NCBI GenBank assembly: GCA_031272775.1
Contig: JAISTB010000020.1
Location: forward strand, 1 to 64,000
Origin: Fusobacteriaceae bacterium
GTDB taxonomy: Bacteria > Fusobacteriota > Fusobacteriia > Fusobacteriales > Fusobacteriaceae
Direction of reading: 5' to 3'
Length of the DNA stretch: 64,000 nt
Position 1 is the stretch's first letter. Each line of letters opens with the position of its first letter. The notes beneath the pieces were generated by a model. That model made no database searches. It had not been told where the DNA came from and worked only from the letters and a program-made list of their open reading frames with translations. Positions 34,484-42,198 of the stretch are shown here, one piece after another. The position numbers were made by a program, and so were the translations under genes.

Positions 34484-36379
34484 TTATGTCTTCTTTCTGT
34501 TTTCTTTTTTCGGCTCGGGCAGATTCCCCGCCTCGCTCTGTTCAAGTTCCTGATAAGCCTCGGGATGTTCCCGCCGGTCCTTGACGTCGAGGTATTTGTC
34601 GATAAAGAGTTTTGTCATGCCGCCCGCCATCTGGCCGCCGGAGCCCGCGCCCTCGAGGATGCAGACGAATACGATTTCGGGTTTTTCCACGGGGAAAAAG
34701 CCCGCCACCCAGGCATGGGTCAGCTTGGAATGCGGATTTTGCGCGGATCCGCTTTTGGCGGCGATCCTGAGATGGGGCGTGCGCAGAACCTTTGTGGTGC
34801 CGTTGTTTTCCTCCACGGCGCCGGTGATGGCGTCATCGACGGTCGTGTAATATTCGGGCTTGTAGCGGGTTTTGTCCACGAATTCCTCGGGTCCCCGGAT
34901 CAGCTGTCCGGCGTCGCTTCCGAAGGGGACGAGTTTCATGCCCACATGGGGCGGATAGTACCAGCCTTTGTTGGCGAGGCGCGTGTAGACCATGGCCATC
35001 TGGATGGGCGTCACGGTCACGTAACCCTGTCCGATTGAGGAAATGACCGTATCTCCCGGAAGCCAGATCATTTTTGTCCTTTTTTTCTTCCATTCCTCCG
35101 TGGGCATGAGTCCCTTCCGCTCTCCGGGCACGTCGATATCGGTGCGGGCGTCAAGGCCGAAGTCTTTGGCCGTCTCCAGGAGCGGTTTGTAGCCCAATTG
35201 ATGCGAAAGCTTGTAATAATAGGGATTGGCCGATTCGATCAGCGATTTGCGCATGTCCACGTAGCCGTGGCCGCCTGCCTTCCAGGCCCGGTATTTCCAT
35301 TTGCCGATCGTGTAGACGCCGTTTTTGTCAAGGAATTTTTCCTTGGGGTTGACGCCCTGCTTCAAAAAGGTCATGGCCGAGATGACTTTGAAAATGGAAC
35401 CCGGCGGGTATTCCCCGGCGATGGATTTGTTGGACAGGGGCTTTTGCGGGTCCGTGATGATTTTTTCCCAGTCTTCGTCGGAAATCTGGGCGCTGAACAT
35501 ATTGAGGGAATAGGTCGGGTAGCTGACGATCGTCAGAACCTCTCCGTTTTGCGGATCAAGGGCGATGAAGGCCCCCGAAAGCCCGTCTTTTTTGAACTGT
35601 TCCTCCATATAGATCTGGAGTTCCATGTCGAGCGTCATATAGAGGTCGTTTCCGGGAATTGGCTCCTTCCGGATATTGCTGATGTTCTGGATCTTGCTCA
35701 GGGCGTTGACTTCGATGTATTCCCTGCCGTCGCGGCCCTTGAGTTTTTCGTCATAGGAGCGCTCGAGCCCTTCCTTGCCGATCGTGTCCCGCTGGGAATA
35801 GCCCTTGTCCTTGAGCCGCTCGTATTCTTCCCGGGAGATCTTTTTCACGTAGCCTATGCTGTGGGAAGCGACGGAATCGTAGAGATAGCGCCTGCGGAAA
35901 TAGGTCTGTACCTGAAGGTAGGGATAGTCGATGATTTTTTCCATCAACTTGTGGGCCTTCTCTTCGTCGAGATTCTCCAAAATCACGTTTTCCCGCGTGA
36001 AGGGGAAAATGTCCCCGTAGCGGATCCGCTTTTCGATATATTCCTCGGGGTAGCCGGTGACGGCGGCGATGGCCGCGATCTTTTCCGGGTCCCGTTCCCG
36101 CTCGTTCATGTAGACGAGGCGGTAACCCGCGCCGTTTGTGACGACGAGCCGTCCGTAACGGTCGTAGATCTTGCCTCTGGGGGCGGGGATGGTCTTTTCC
36201 TTGACCCGGTTGCGCTCGGCGAGACTCGCGTATTTGTCTTCGTTGAAGACCTGCAGCTGGATCATTCTCAGCGCGAGCAACACAAAAACCACGGCGATCA
36301 GGCCTTTGAAGATCTCTTCCCGCCTGCTTTCGTCTTCGCTCAATTTGACGTCGCTTTTTCTTTTGTTGATGTTTTTCAT
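34484..36379 (-). CDS. mrdA: Penicillin-binding protein 2 (elongation transpeptidase)
   Basis: PBP2 crosslinks peptidoglycan during cell elongation. One transmembrane helix (about residues 24-44) precedes the dimerisation region. The transpeptidase domain has the nucleophile in PPGSIFKV, SxN as SAN in ESANPYY, and KSGS for the KTG-like motif. At 631 residues it is a full-length class B protein. The gene follows a MreD-like gene by nine bases, an order typical of rod-shape operons, although mreB and mreC are not here. Confidence 0.95.
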   Translation of the reverse strand: MKNINKRKSDVKLSEDESRREEIFKGLIAVVFVLLALRMIQLQVFNEDKYASLAERNRVKEKTIPAPRGKIYDRYGRLVVTNGAGYRLVYMNERERDPEKIAAIAAVTGYPEEYIEKRIRYGDIFPFTRENVILENLDEEKAHKLMEKIIDYPYLQVQTYFRRRYLYDSVASHSIGYVKKISREEYERLKDKGYSQRDTIGKEGLERSYDEKLKGRDGREYIEVNALSKIQNISNIRKEPIPGNDLYMTLDMELQIYMEEQFKKDGLSGAFIALDPQNGEVLTIVSYPTYSLNMFSAQISDEDWEKIITDPQKPLSNKSIAGEYPPGSIFKVISAMTFLKQGVNPKEKFLDKNGVYTIGKWKYRAWKAGGHGYVDMRKSLIESANPYYYKLSHQLGYKPLLETAKDFGLDARTDIDVPGERKGLMPTEEWKKKRTKMIWLPGDTVISSIGQGYVTVTPIQMAMVYTRLANKGWYYPPHVGMKLVPFGSDAGQLIRGPEEFVDKTRYKPEYYTTVDDAITGAVEENNGTTKVLRTPHLRIAAKSGSAQNPHSKLTHAWVAGFFPVEKPEIVFVCILEGAGSGGQMAGGMTKLFIDKYLDVKDRREHPEAYQELEQSEAGNLPEPKKENRKKT

Positions 36380-36388
36380 AGCGTTTCC

Positions 36389-36793
36389 TTACTGGGTCCT
36401 CGTGATGATCCCTCTGGTGAGCAGATAATTCATGACAAGAAAGCCCAGGAGATTGCCCGCGATCCACCGGAGGGAGAGCGCCCGGTAATTGAGGGCGCAG
36501 TAGAGGGCCAGTTGCACGAGGGTCACAGCCAGCATGCTTTTCCGGTTGTAGCCCACATTGACATAAATAAAGTCAAACGCAAAAAACCCGATGGAAAGGG
36601 TGATAAAAATCCGGATAAAATTGTCCGTTTGCAGGGAGAGCAGAATGCCCAGCGCGATCAGGCCCACCACGGCATAGCGCTTTTTCATATTGACCAGATA
36701 GGAAAAGAACGGCAGCGATATCACCATCAGGCTGTTGTTCAATGGCAGACTGGCCTCGATCAGGACGAGGATAAAAAACAATATGACGAACAT
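36389..36793 (-). CDS. mreD: Probable rod shape-determining membrane protein MreD
   Basis: The protein has 134 residues and about four or five hydrophobic helices with little between them. Sequence alone gives a weak family signal, because MreD proteins are poorly conserved. The call rests on size, membrane topology and the position directly before mrdA. MreD works with MreC and PBP2 in cell elongation. Confidence 0.6.
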   Translation of the reverse strand: MFVILFFILVLIEASLPLNNSLMVISLPFFSYLVNMKKRYAVVGLIALGILLSLQTDNFIRIFITLSIGFFAFDFIYVNVGYNRKSMLAVTLVQLALYCALNYRALSLRWIAGNLLGFLVMNYLLTRGIITRTQ

Positions 36794-36832
36794 TCTTTCT
36801 CCAATGCCGGTTTAATGAAACGTGAAACTGTT

Positions 36833-37858
36833 TTATTTTGTAATGACGTTGATCCGGTTGTTCAAATCGTCTTTTTCGATCATATTCTTGATGTTGAGGT
36901 ATTGACCGATCTTCCAGGCGATGTAATAATCCTCGGGATTGTATTCCAGCAGACTTTCATCGACTGATTTTGCATCTGATGAATTCCGGACATTTTTGTA
37001 TCCCCGGCTTTTGAGCTCTTCGGCGGCTTTTTTGGCGGCGTCCCCTTTGCCGTAGACCGCGATCTCAAAGGAAATCTTTTCCTCTTTGCCCAGGATCACG
37101 ACGATATTGGCCAGCGTCGGGATGCTGACGTCGTTTTTGATTTTGATGTATTTTTCCGCGAGCTCCATAACGACTTCCTGGGCCTTTTCTTTCGAGATAT
37201 CCCGCAGGACGACATAGCTTGTGTCCGAGGGCGTGTCGTTATTGGCCGCGTTATATTTCATCTTGAGGTCCGCGGCGATTTTTTCCCCGGTCTTTTTGGC
37301 GTAGCCCACCTTGCCGTTGGCGTTCAAAATATCGACAATGATGTTTTCGTTGCTGGCGGCCACGGTCGTGTGCTCGTAATAGAGCTCCTCAAAGAGGTGG
37401 GCGAGGCTTGAGGTCAAAATGACGCGCTTGTCGTCTATGGTCGCCTCCGGCGCCATTTTCTGGTTTTTCACGTCGAGCCGGACCTCGCCTTTTTTGATGC
37501 GCTTGACTTCGTCGACCCGCTCGGGGAGGACTTTATTGACGGCGTCCAGGACCTGGGCGTCGCTCTGCTTTTCGGCGATTTCTCCGAAAGTTTCGTCTTT
37601 GTTGGCGTTGACCGCGAAGGGGATTACGAGGGCCAGCTTGTTTTCATAGACCACGATCAGGTTCTGATTGCCGATCACGAGCTGCTTTTTTGTGGTGTCC
37701 AGGATCACGGGCTTCGCGTTTGTCAGTTTGCGAAAGAGAATAAACGCCAAAACGGCGATAATCGCCATGGTAATCAAAATCTGAAAGAGTTTGGAATCCC
37801 TTCTGGCGCCGCTCTTCGTTCTTACCATCGTATTTTTGTTTTCTCCTGTTTTAGCCAT
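36833..37858 (-). CDS. Membrane-anchored protein with LytR_C-like domain
   Basis: One transmembrane helix (about residues 25-43) anchors the protein, with most of its 341 residues outside. The middle (IIVDILNANGKVGYAKKTG and beyond, about 175-250) resembles the LytR C-terminal domain, with the usual VLNAN-like start. A second similar alpha/beta unit may follow (VYGKGDAAKKAAEELKSRGY). There is no LytR-CpsA-Psr catalytic domain. Its gene overlaps mtaB by eight bases and precedes the mreD-mrdA pair, so a role at the cell envelope is likely. Confidence 0.7.
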   Translation of the reverse strand: MAKTGENKNTMVRTKSGARRDSKLFQILITMAIIAVLAFILFRKLTNAKPVILDTTKKQLVIGNQNLIVVYENKLALVIPFAVNANKDETFGEIAEKQSDAQVLDAVNKVLPERVDEVKRIKKGEVRLDVKNQKMAPEATIDDKRVILTSSLAHLFEELYYEHTTVAASNENIIVDILNANGKVGYAKKTGEKIAADLKMKYNAANNDTPSDTSYVVLRDISKEKAQEVVMELAEKYIKIKNDVSIPTLANIVVILGKEEKISFEIAVYGKGDAAKKAAEELKSRGYKNVRNSSDAKSVDESLLEYNPEDYYIAWKIGQYLNIKNMIEKDDLNNRINVITK

Positions 37859-39176
37859 TTGACGTCAACATCTCCTTTTCAATTGAATGGATCATGACCC
37901 GCCGGATCGTGTTGATCTGTGCGGGAGCGGAGCAGCCCTCTCCGATCCGGATCCTTGTCTTCAGATAATTTTCGCTGTAGCCGTAAAGAAAGCCGCCTTT
38001 TTCCGCTTCGATCAGCACGGAAAGCGTTCTGCCGACATATTTTTCCCTGGCCGCGGCGGCCAGGCGTTTTTTTCGTTCGCCCAGTATTCTTGCCCGTTCC
38101 CGCTTGATCTCGCCCGGCGCCTTGTCGGGAAGGGCGGCGGCCGCCGTATGTTCCCTGTCGGAATAGGGAAACACGTGAAGACCCGCGAAACCGATTCTTT
38201 CGATGAGCTCACAGGTGTTTTGGAACATACGGTCCGTCTCTCCCGGAAAGCCCACGATGACGTCTCCGGTAAATTCCATCAGCGGAACCGCCGATTTCAA
38301 GGCTGTCAGACCCCGTTCGATGGTCTTTGCGTCATAATGCCGCTTCATATTGCGTAAGACCGTATCGTCGCAGGACTGGAGCGAGACGTGCAAATGCGGC
38401 ATAAGCGTCTTGTGCCGGAACAGGCGGATAAAGTCGTCGTCGATCTGGTCGGGGTAGACGGAGCCGATCCGGATCCGCTCGATGAGGTTTTCTTCGAGAA
38501 TTTTTTCCATGGCTGCCGTAAAATTCAGTTTTTCCGGAAGATCAAGGCCGTAGGCCCCGAGATTGATTCCGATCACGATGGCTTCCTTGTAGCCTTCGGC
38601 CGCGACGGTCTTGATTTCCTCAAGGACGTGTCGCAGGTCGCGGGAGCGGCTTCTCCCTCTGGCGAAGGGAATTTTGCAGTAGGCGCAGAAATTGTCGCAG
38701 CCGTCCTGGATCTTGATGTAAGCCCGGGACATTTCGCGGTAGAGCGCGGGTTCCGATTCCCGGTACCGCCCCCCGGAAAAGACCGGATCCGAAAGAAATC
38801 TCGGTTGCGTCGCGGTTTCAGGATTTTCCTCGAGGGCGAGGATCAGCGAAAGGAGATTTTCCTTTCCGCTGTTTCCGACGATATAGTCGATTTCCGTCAT
38901 GGGGAGCAGGTCTTTGCCGTTGGTCTGGGCATAGCATCCCGTCACGATGAGTTTGCTGTTTTGGTTGGTTTTCTTTGCCCGGCGCAGCATATTGCGGCTT
39001 TTCTTGTCGGCAATACTGGTGACCGTGCAGGTGTTGACAATGTAGTAATCCGCTTCCCGGCTGAAGTCCACAATCTCAAAGCCGTGTCTCAGAAGCTGGT
39101 TTTTGACGCTTTCGGTTTCATACTGGTTGACTTTGCAGCCCAGCGTATAGAAAGCGGCCCGTTTAGCTGTATACAT
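37851..39176 (-). CDS. mtaB: tRNA (t6A37) methylthiotransferase MtaB
   Basis: MtaB adds a methylthio group to t6A at position 37 of tRNAs reading ANN codons. The UPF0004 domain has cysteines in TLGCKVNQYE, VNTCTVT and VTGCYAQ; the radical SAM cluster is in CDNFCAYC; a TRAM domain ends the protein. The GCKVNQ form of the first motif distinguishes MtaB from MiaB (GCQMN). At 441 residues it has normal length. It overlaps rsmE by 14 bases. Confidence 0.95.
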   Translation of the reverse strand: MYTAKRAAFYTLGCKVNQYETESVKNQLLRHGFEIVDFSREADYYIVNTCTVTSIADKKSRNMLRRAKKTNQNSKLIVTGCYAQTNGKDLLPMTEIDYIVGNSGKENLLSLILALEENPETATQPRFLSDPVFSGGRYRESEPALYREMSRAYIKIQDGCDNFCAYCKIPFARGRSRSRDLRHVLEEIKTVAAEGYKEAIVIGINLGAYGLDLPEKLNFTAAMEKILEENLIERIRIGSVYPDQIDDDFIRLFRHKTLMPHLHVSLQSCDDTVLRNMKRHYDAKTIERGLTALKSAVPLMEFTGDVIVGFPGETDRMFQNTCELIERIGFAGLHVFPYSDREHTAAAALPDKAPGEIKRERARILGERKKRLAAAAREKYVGRTLSVLIEAEKGGFLYGYSENYLKTRIRIGEGCSAPAQINTIRRVMIHSIEKEMLTSNG

Positions 39177-39903
39177 GAAACAAAATTCCTCCTGTCACAA
39201 CGGCCGCGGTTTCAGCCCGCAGGATCCTTTTCCCAAGCGTCACGATCCGCGCGCCCTTTTCTTTGAAAAGCGCGATCTCTCCCGGGTCGAAGCCCCCCTC
39301 GGGACCGATGACGACCAGAATGGAACCGGGCGTTCCCGGAAAATTCGCGAGGGCTTCTTTGAGGCTCAGGTCCTCTTCGCTTTCATAAGGAACCAAAATG
39401 AGATCATAAGCCTCGTAATCAAGGGCTTCCGGCGTTTCGAGGGCCGTGATTCGCACTCTGCGGACGCCCCGGCATTGCTTCAGCGTCTCGTCGGCGATCT
39501 TCTGCCATTTGGAGATTTTTTTCGTCCGGGCGTCCTCCCCCTCGAGCCGGACGACGACGCGCCTGGTCAAAAGGGGAATCACTGCCTCAACGCCCAATTC
39601 CGCCAGCTTTTGTACCGCAAAACCCATCTTGTCGTGTTTCAACACGCCCAGGGCCATATGGACCCGGATTCCCTGGGCATAGACGTCGGGGCCTGTTTTC
39701 TCCACGGTAAGCAAAATCTTTTCCGGCGCCACGGCGGAAACGGCGGTGTAATATTCTTTTTCCCCGTCCACGGCCCGGATCTTATCGCCCGGTACGATCC
39801 GGAACACGTCCCGCAGGTGGTGGATATCTCTCTTATCGGTAATCGCTATTTCATTTTCCCCGATGTTCTCTTCCGTGATGACGACGCTGATCAAAGCGCT
39901 CAC
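39163..39903 (-). CDS. rsmE: 16S rRNA (uracil-1498-N3)-methyltransferase
   Basis: RsmE methylates U1498 of 16S rRNA. The C-terminal SPOUT domain has the knot signature VIGPEGGFDPGEI and LGKRILRAETAAV. The N-terminal PUA-like domain includes HHLRDVFRI. At 246 residues it is normal. The start is the GTG at 39903, immediately after the rrf2 stop, so the two genes are coupled. Confidence 0.95.
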   Translation of the reverse strand: MSALISVVITEENIGENEIAITDKRDIHHLRDVFRIVPGDKIRAVDGEKEYYTAVSAVAPEKILLTVEKTGPDVYAQGIRVHMALGVLKHDKMGFAVQKLAELGVEAVIPLLTRRVVVRLEGEDARTKKISKWQKIADETLKQCRGVRRVRITALETPEALDYEAYDLILVPYESEEDLSLKEALANFPGTPGSILVVIGPEGGFDPGEIALFKEKGARIVTLGKRILRAETAAVVTGGILFHVYS

Positions 39904-40323
39904 CTATATGATCTCTTCGTTCTGCATAAAATCGTACAACGTCGTCTCCTGCAGAATCTTTTTCATGGCTTTGTCCATCTTGTCCCAGATGCAGTTTGTG
40001 TTGCAATTTTCCTCGCAGGCGGTCTTCTTGTCGCTGTCTTCGTTGCAGTCGATGACCCGCCCCTCTTCGTCGAGGATTTGATAAATCTCGTAGAGCGTCA
40101 CGGCGGCGGGGTCCTTGATCAGCTTGTAGCCGCCGTAGGGGCCCCGTTTGCCCTCCACGATCCCGTCATTTTTCAATTTGAAAAGAATCTGTTCCAGATA
40201 CTGGGATGATGTGTCCTGAACTTCCGAAATTTCCCTGATCCGAACGAGTCTGCCGTCTTTGGAGTTTTCGGCGATGTAGGCGACGGCCCGCAATCCGTAT
40301 CTGACTTTCGTACTGATTCTCAT
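39904..40323 (-). CDS. Rrf2 family transcriptional regulator with cysteine cluster
   Basis: The N-terminal winged helix (KVRYGLRAVAYIAE, SSQYLEQILFKLKNDGIV) is characteristic of Rrf2 regulators such as IscR and CymR. Four cysteines lie in the second half (C93, C103, C107, C111), a spacing that could hold an iron-sulfur cluster as in IscR, although it is not identical. At 139 residues it is typical. It lies between ruvB and rsmE-mtaB; mtaB needs two iron-sulfur clusters, which gives a possible link. Confidence 0.88.
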   Translation of the reverse strand: MRISTKVRYGLRAVAYIAENSKDGRLVRIREISEVQDTSSQYLEQILFKLKNDGIVEGKRGPYGGYKLIKDPAAVTLYEIYQILDEEGRVIDCNEDSDKKTACEENCNTNCIWDKMDKAMKKILQETTLYDFMQNEEII

Positions 40324-40354
40324 GCTGTTCTCCTCTCTGTCCTGTATTCATGGA

Positions 40355-41422
40355 TCAACTGTCGGAATCTCCGAGCAGATTGCCGTAATATCCTCTTTTG
40401 AAATGCCTGTAGGCTTTTTCGGTCACGACCCGGCCCCGGTTCGTCCGCTTGAGGTAACCGATCTTGACGAGGTAAGGCTCGTAGACCTCCTCGAGGGTCC
40501 TGCGGTCCTCGCCCAGAAGCAGCGACAGCGTCGTTATCCCCACGGGCCCGCCGCCGTAGTTGTCGATAATGGAAATGATGATATCCCGGTCGAGGTCGTC
40601 GAGGCCCTTTTCGTCGATTCCCAAAAGCTCCAGGGCCTGCATGGCGCAGTCTCTGTCGATGACGCCGTTTCCCCGGGTTTCGCAGTAATCCCGGACCCGC
40701 TTCAGAAGTTTGTTGGCGATACGGGGCGTGCCTCGGCTTCGGCTGGCCAAGACGTCGGCGCCCTCGGTCTCCATGTGGACGCCCAGGATCCGGGCGCCGT
40801 TCATGAGGATTGTCCGGATTTCCGCCGTCGTGTAAAATTCCATGCGGTGCGTGACGCCGAATCTGTCCCGCAAAGGGGAGCTCAAAAGGCCCGCCCGGGT
40901 CGTCGCCCCGATCAATGTAAAATTGGGGAGTTCAATCCGGACTGATCGCGCGGAAGGCCCCTTGCCGATGATGATATCGAGTTCCTTGTCTTCCATGGCC
41001 GGGTAGAGGATTTCCTCCACGGTATTGTTAAGGCGGTGGATTTCATCGATAAATAAAATGTCGTTTTCCTCAAGGGAGGTCAGGATGGCGGCAAGATCGC
41101 CCGCCCGCTCGAGAACGGGTCCCGAGGTGATCTTGATGTGAACGCCCATCTCGTTTGCGATGACGCCCGCGAGCGTCGTCTTTCCCAGTCCCGGGGAGCC
41201 GTAGAGCAGGATGTGGTCCAGCGTGCTCCCTCTTTTTTTGGCGGCCTCTATGGTGATCAGCATTTTTTCCTTCAGCGTTTCCTGCCCGATGTATTCGTCG
41301 AAGGTCTTGGGTCTGAGCGTCGATCTGATCTCGACCTCCAGCGCTTCGTCCTCCTCCTCGTCGGATACGAGACTTTCGATCCGGGCCGCTTTCGTCAGAA
41401 GGTCCTTGTCGTCTTTTTTCAC
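40355..41422 (-). CDS. ruvB: Holliday junction branch migration helicase RuvB
   Basis: RuvB is the AAA+ motor that drives branch migration with RuvA. Walker A is [11 protein letters not shown], Walker B is [11 protein letters not shown], and the sensor and arginine finger regions [18 protein letters not shown] are clear. The C-terminal winged helix is present. At 355 residues it has normal length with a slightly longer acidic N-terminus. ruvA is not adjacent. Confidence 0.97.
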   Translation of the reverse strand: MKKDDKDLLTKAARIESLVSDEEEDEALEVEIRSTLRPKTFDEYIGQETLKEKMLITIEAAKKRGSTLDHILLYGSPGLGKTTLAGVIANEMGVHIKITSGPVLERAGDLAAILTSLEENDILFIDEIHRLNNTVEEILYPAMEDKELDIIIGKGPSARSVRIELPNFTLIGATTRAGLLSSPLRDRFGVTHRMEFYTTAEIRTILMNGARILGVHMETEGADVLASRSRGTPRIANKLLKRVRDYCETRGNGVIDRDCAMQALELLGIDEKGLDDLDRDIIISIIDNYGGGPVGITTLSLLLGEDRRTLEEVYEPYLVKIGYLKRTNRGRVVTEKAYRHFKRGYYGNLLGDSDS

Positions 41423-41444
41423 GTGTACTCCCTTATACGGGGGC

Positions 41445-42053
41445 TTACCAGTATATGCTGATCAGGTATTGGAAAAATCCGATCACAGCCCCCAATACGG
41501 CGCCGATAAGCTCTATGGATTTCAGTTCCCTGCTGGTCAGCGTCCAGGTCATGGTTTCAAGCTCGTCCAGAGAGAAACTGTCGACATTTTTCGCGATAAT
41601 GTCCTTGAGGTTGCCGGCGATGTCCACATGGCTCAGCATGGCTTCGATCAGGCTGTCCTTGTGCGAAAGGATCTCGTCGCGGATTTTGATCCGGATTTTT
41701 TTCATGACCTCGGGGACCATCAGCGGTTGCAGCATACGAAAATGCCGCGCGAAGATGTCCTTCATCCGCTTGTCCAATATTTCGTCGATCTGACGGGCCA
41801 TTTCCCGCTCGAGGTCTTTGTCCGCCAGTTTTTCGCGGATATCCTGCGAGGAAATCAGGTTTTTCGCGATGACGTCGCCGATATTTTCCGCCAGTTCCCG
41901 CCGGCGTTTGGGGATCAATCCCTGAATCAATCCGAAAAATACGGGTCGGTGGGGGCGGAAGAGCATTTTAACCGCCACATAGTTCGTGAGCCACCCGATG
42001 ACGGCTCCGATCAATACGATGGAAACGGGTCTGATATAAACTTCCCAGGACAT
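41445..42053 (-). CDS. DUF445 family membrane protein
   Basis: This protein of about 202 residues has a hydrophobic helix at each end ([20 protein letters not shown] and [20 protein letters not shown]) with a charged helical middle. The [15 protein letters not shown] stretch is the DUF445/YheB signature. I chose the ATG at 42053, which follows AGAAGGA; the frame opens nine codons earlier. The function is unknown. It is the first gene of a nine-gene unit with a strong promoter. Confidence 0.85.
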   Translation of the reverse strand: MSWEVYIRPVSIVLIGAVIGWLTNYVAVKMLFRPHRPVFFGLIQGLIPKRRRELAENIGDVIAKNLISSQDIREKLADKDLEREMARQIDEILDKRMKDIFARHFRMLQPLMVPEVMKKIRIKIRDEILSHKDSLIEAMLSHVDIAGNLKDIIAKNVDSFSLDELETMTWTLTSRELKSIELIGAVLGAVIGFFQYLISIYW

Positions 42054-42090
42054 ATTTCCTTCTCCGGCGAAACGCTTCATGATTTATTTT

Positions 42091-42119
42091 ATTATACACG
42101 AAATATTCGCTTTTCACAA
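42091..42119 (-). promoter_or_regulatory. Promoter of the DUF445-ruvB-to-rnj operon
   Basis: On the minus strand TTGTGA (42119-42114) and perfect TATAAT (42096-42091) are 17 bases apart, about 38 bases before the ATG at 42053. Confidence 0.8.
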
Positions 42120-42162
42120 ATATTTTTCCGATAAAATTCAAATTTTTCCGCGCGAATGAAGC

Positions 42163-42185
42163 GGAGGCGGTGTAAAACCGCCTCC
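42163..42185 (-). other. Perfect 9-bp hairpin after ispH-S1, no U-tract
   Basis: GGAGGCGGT (42163-42171) and ACCGCCTCC (42177-42185) pair perfectly around five bases, beginning about 13 bases after the ispH-S1 stop on the minus strand. No U-run follows, yet this is the only strong structure before the next promoter, so it probably marks the 3' end of the ptsH-ispH transcript. Confidence 0.6.
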
Positions 42186-42198
42186 TGGGATTTTCGCC

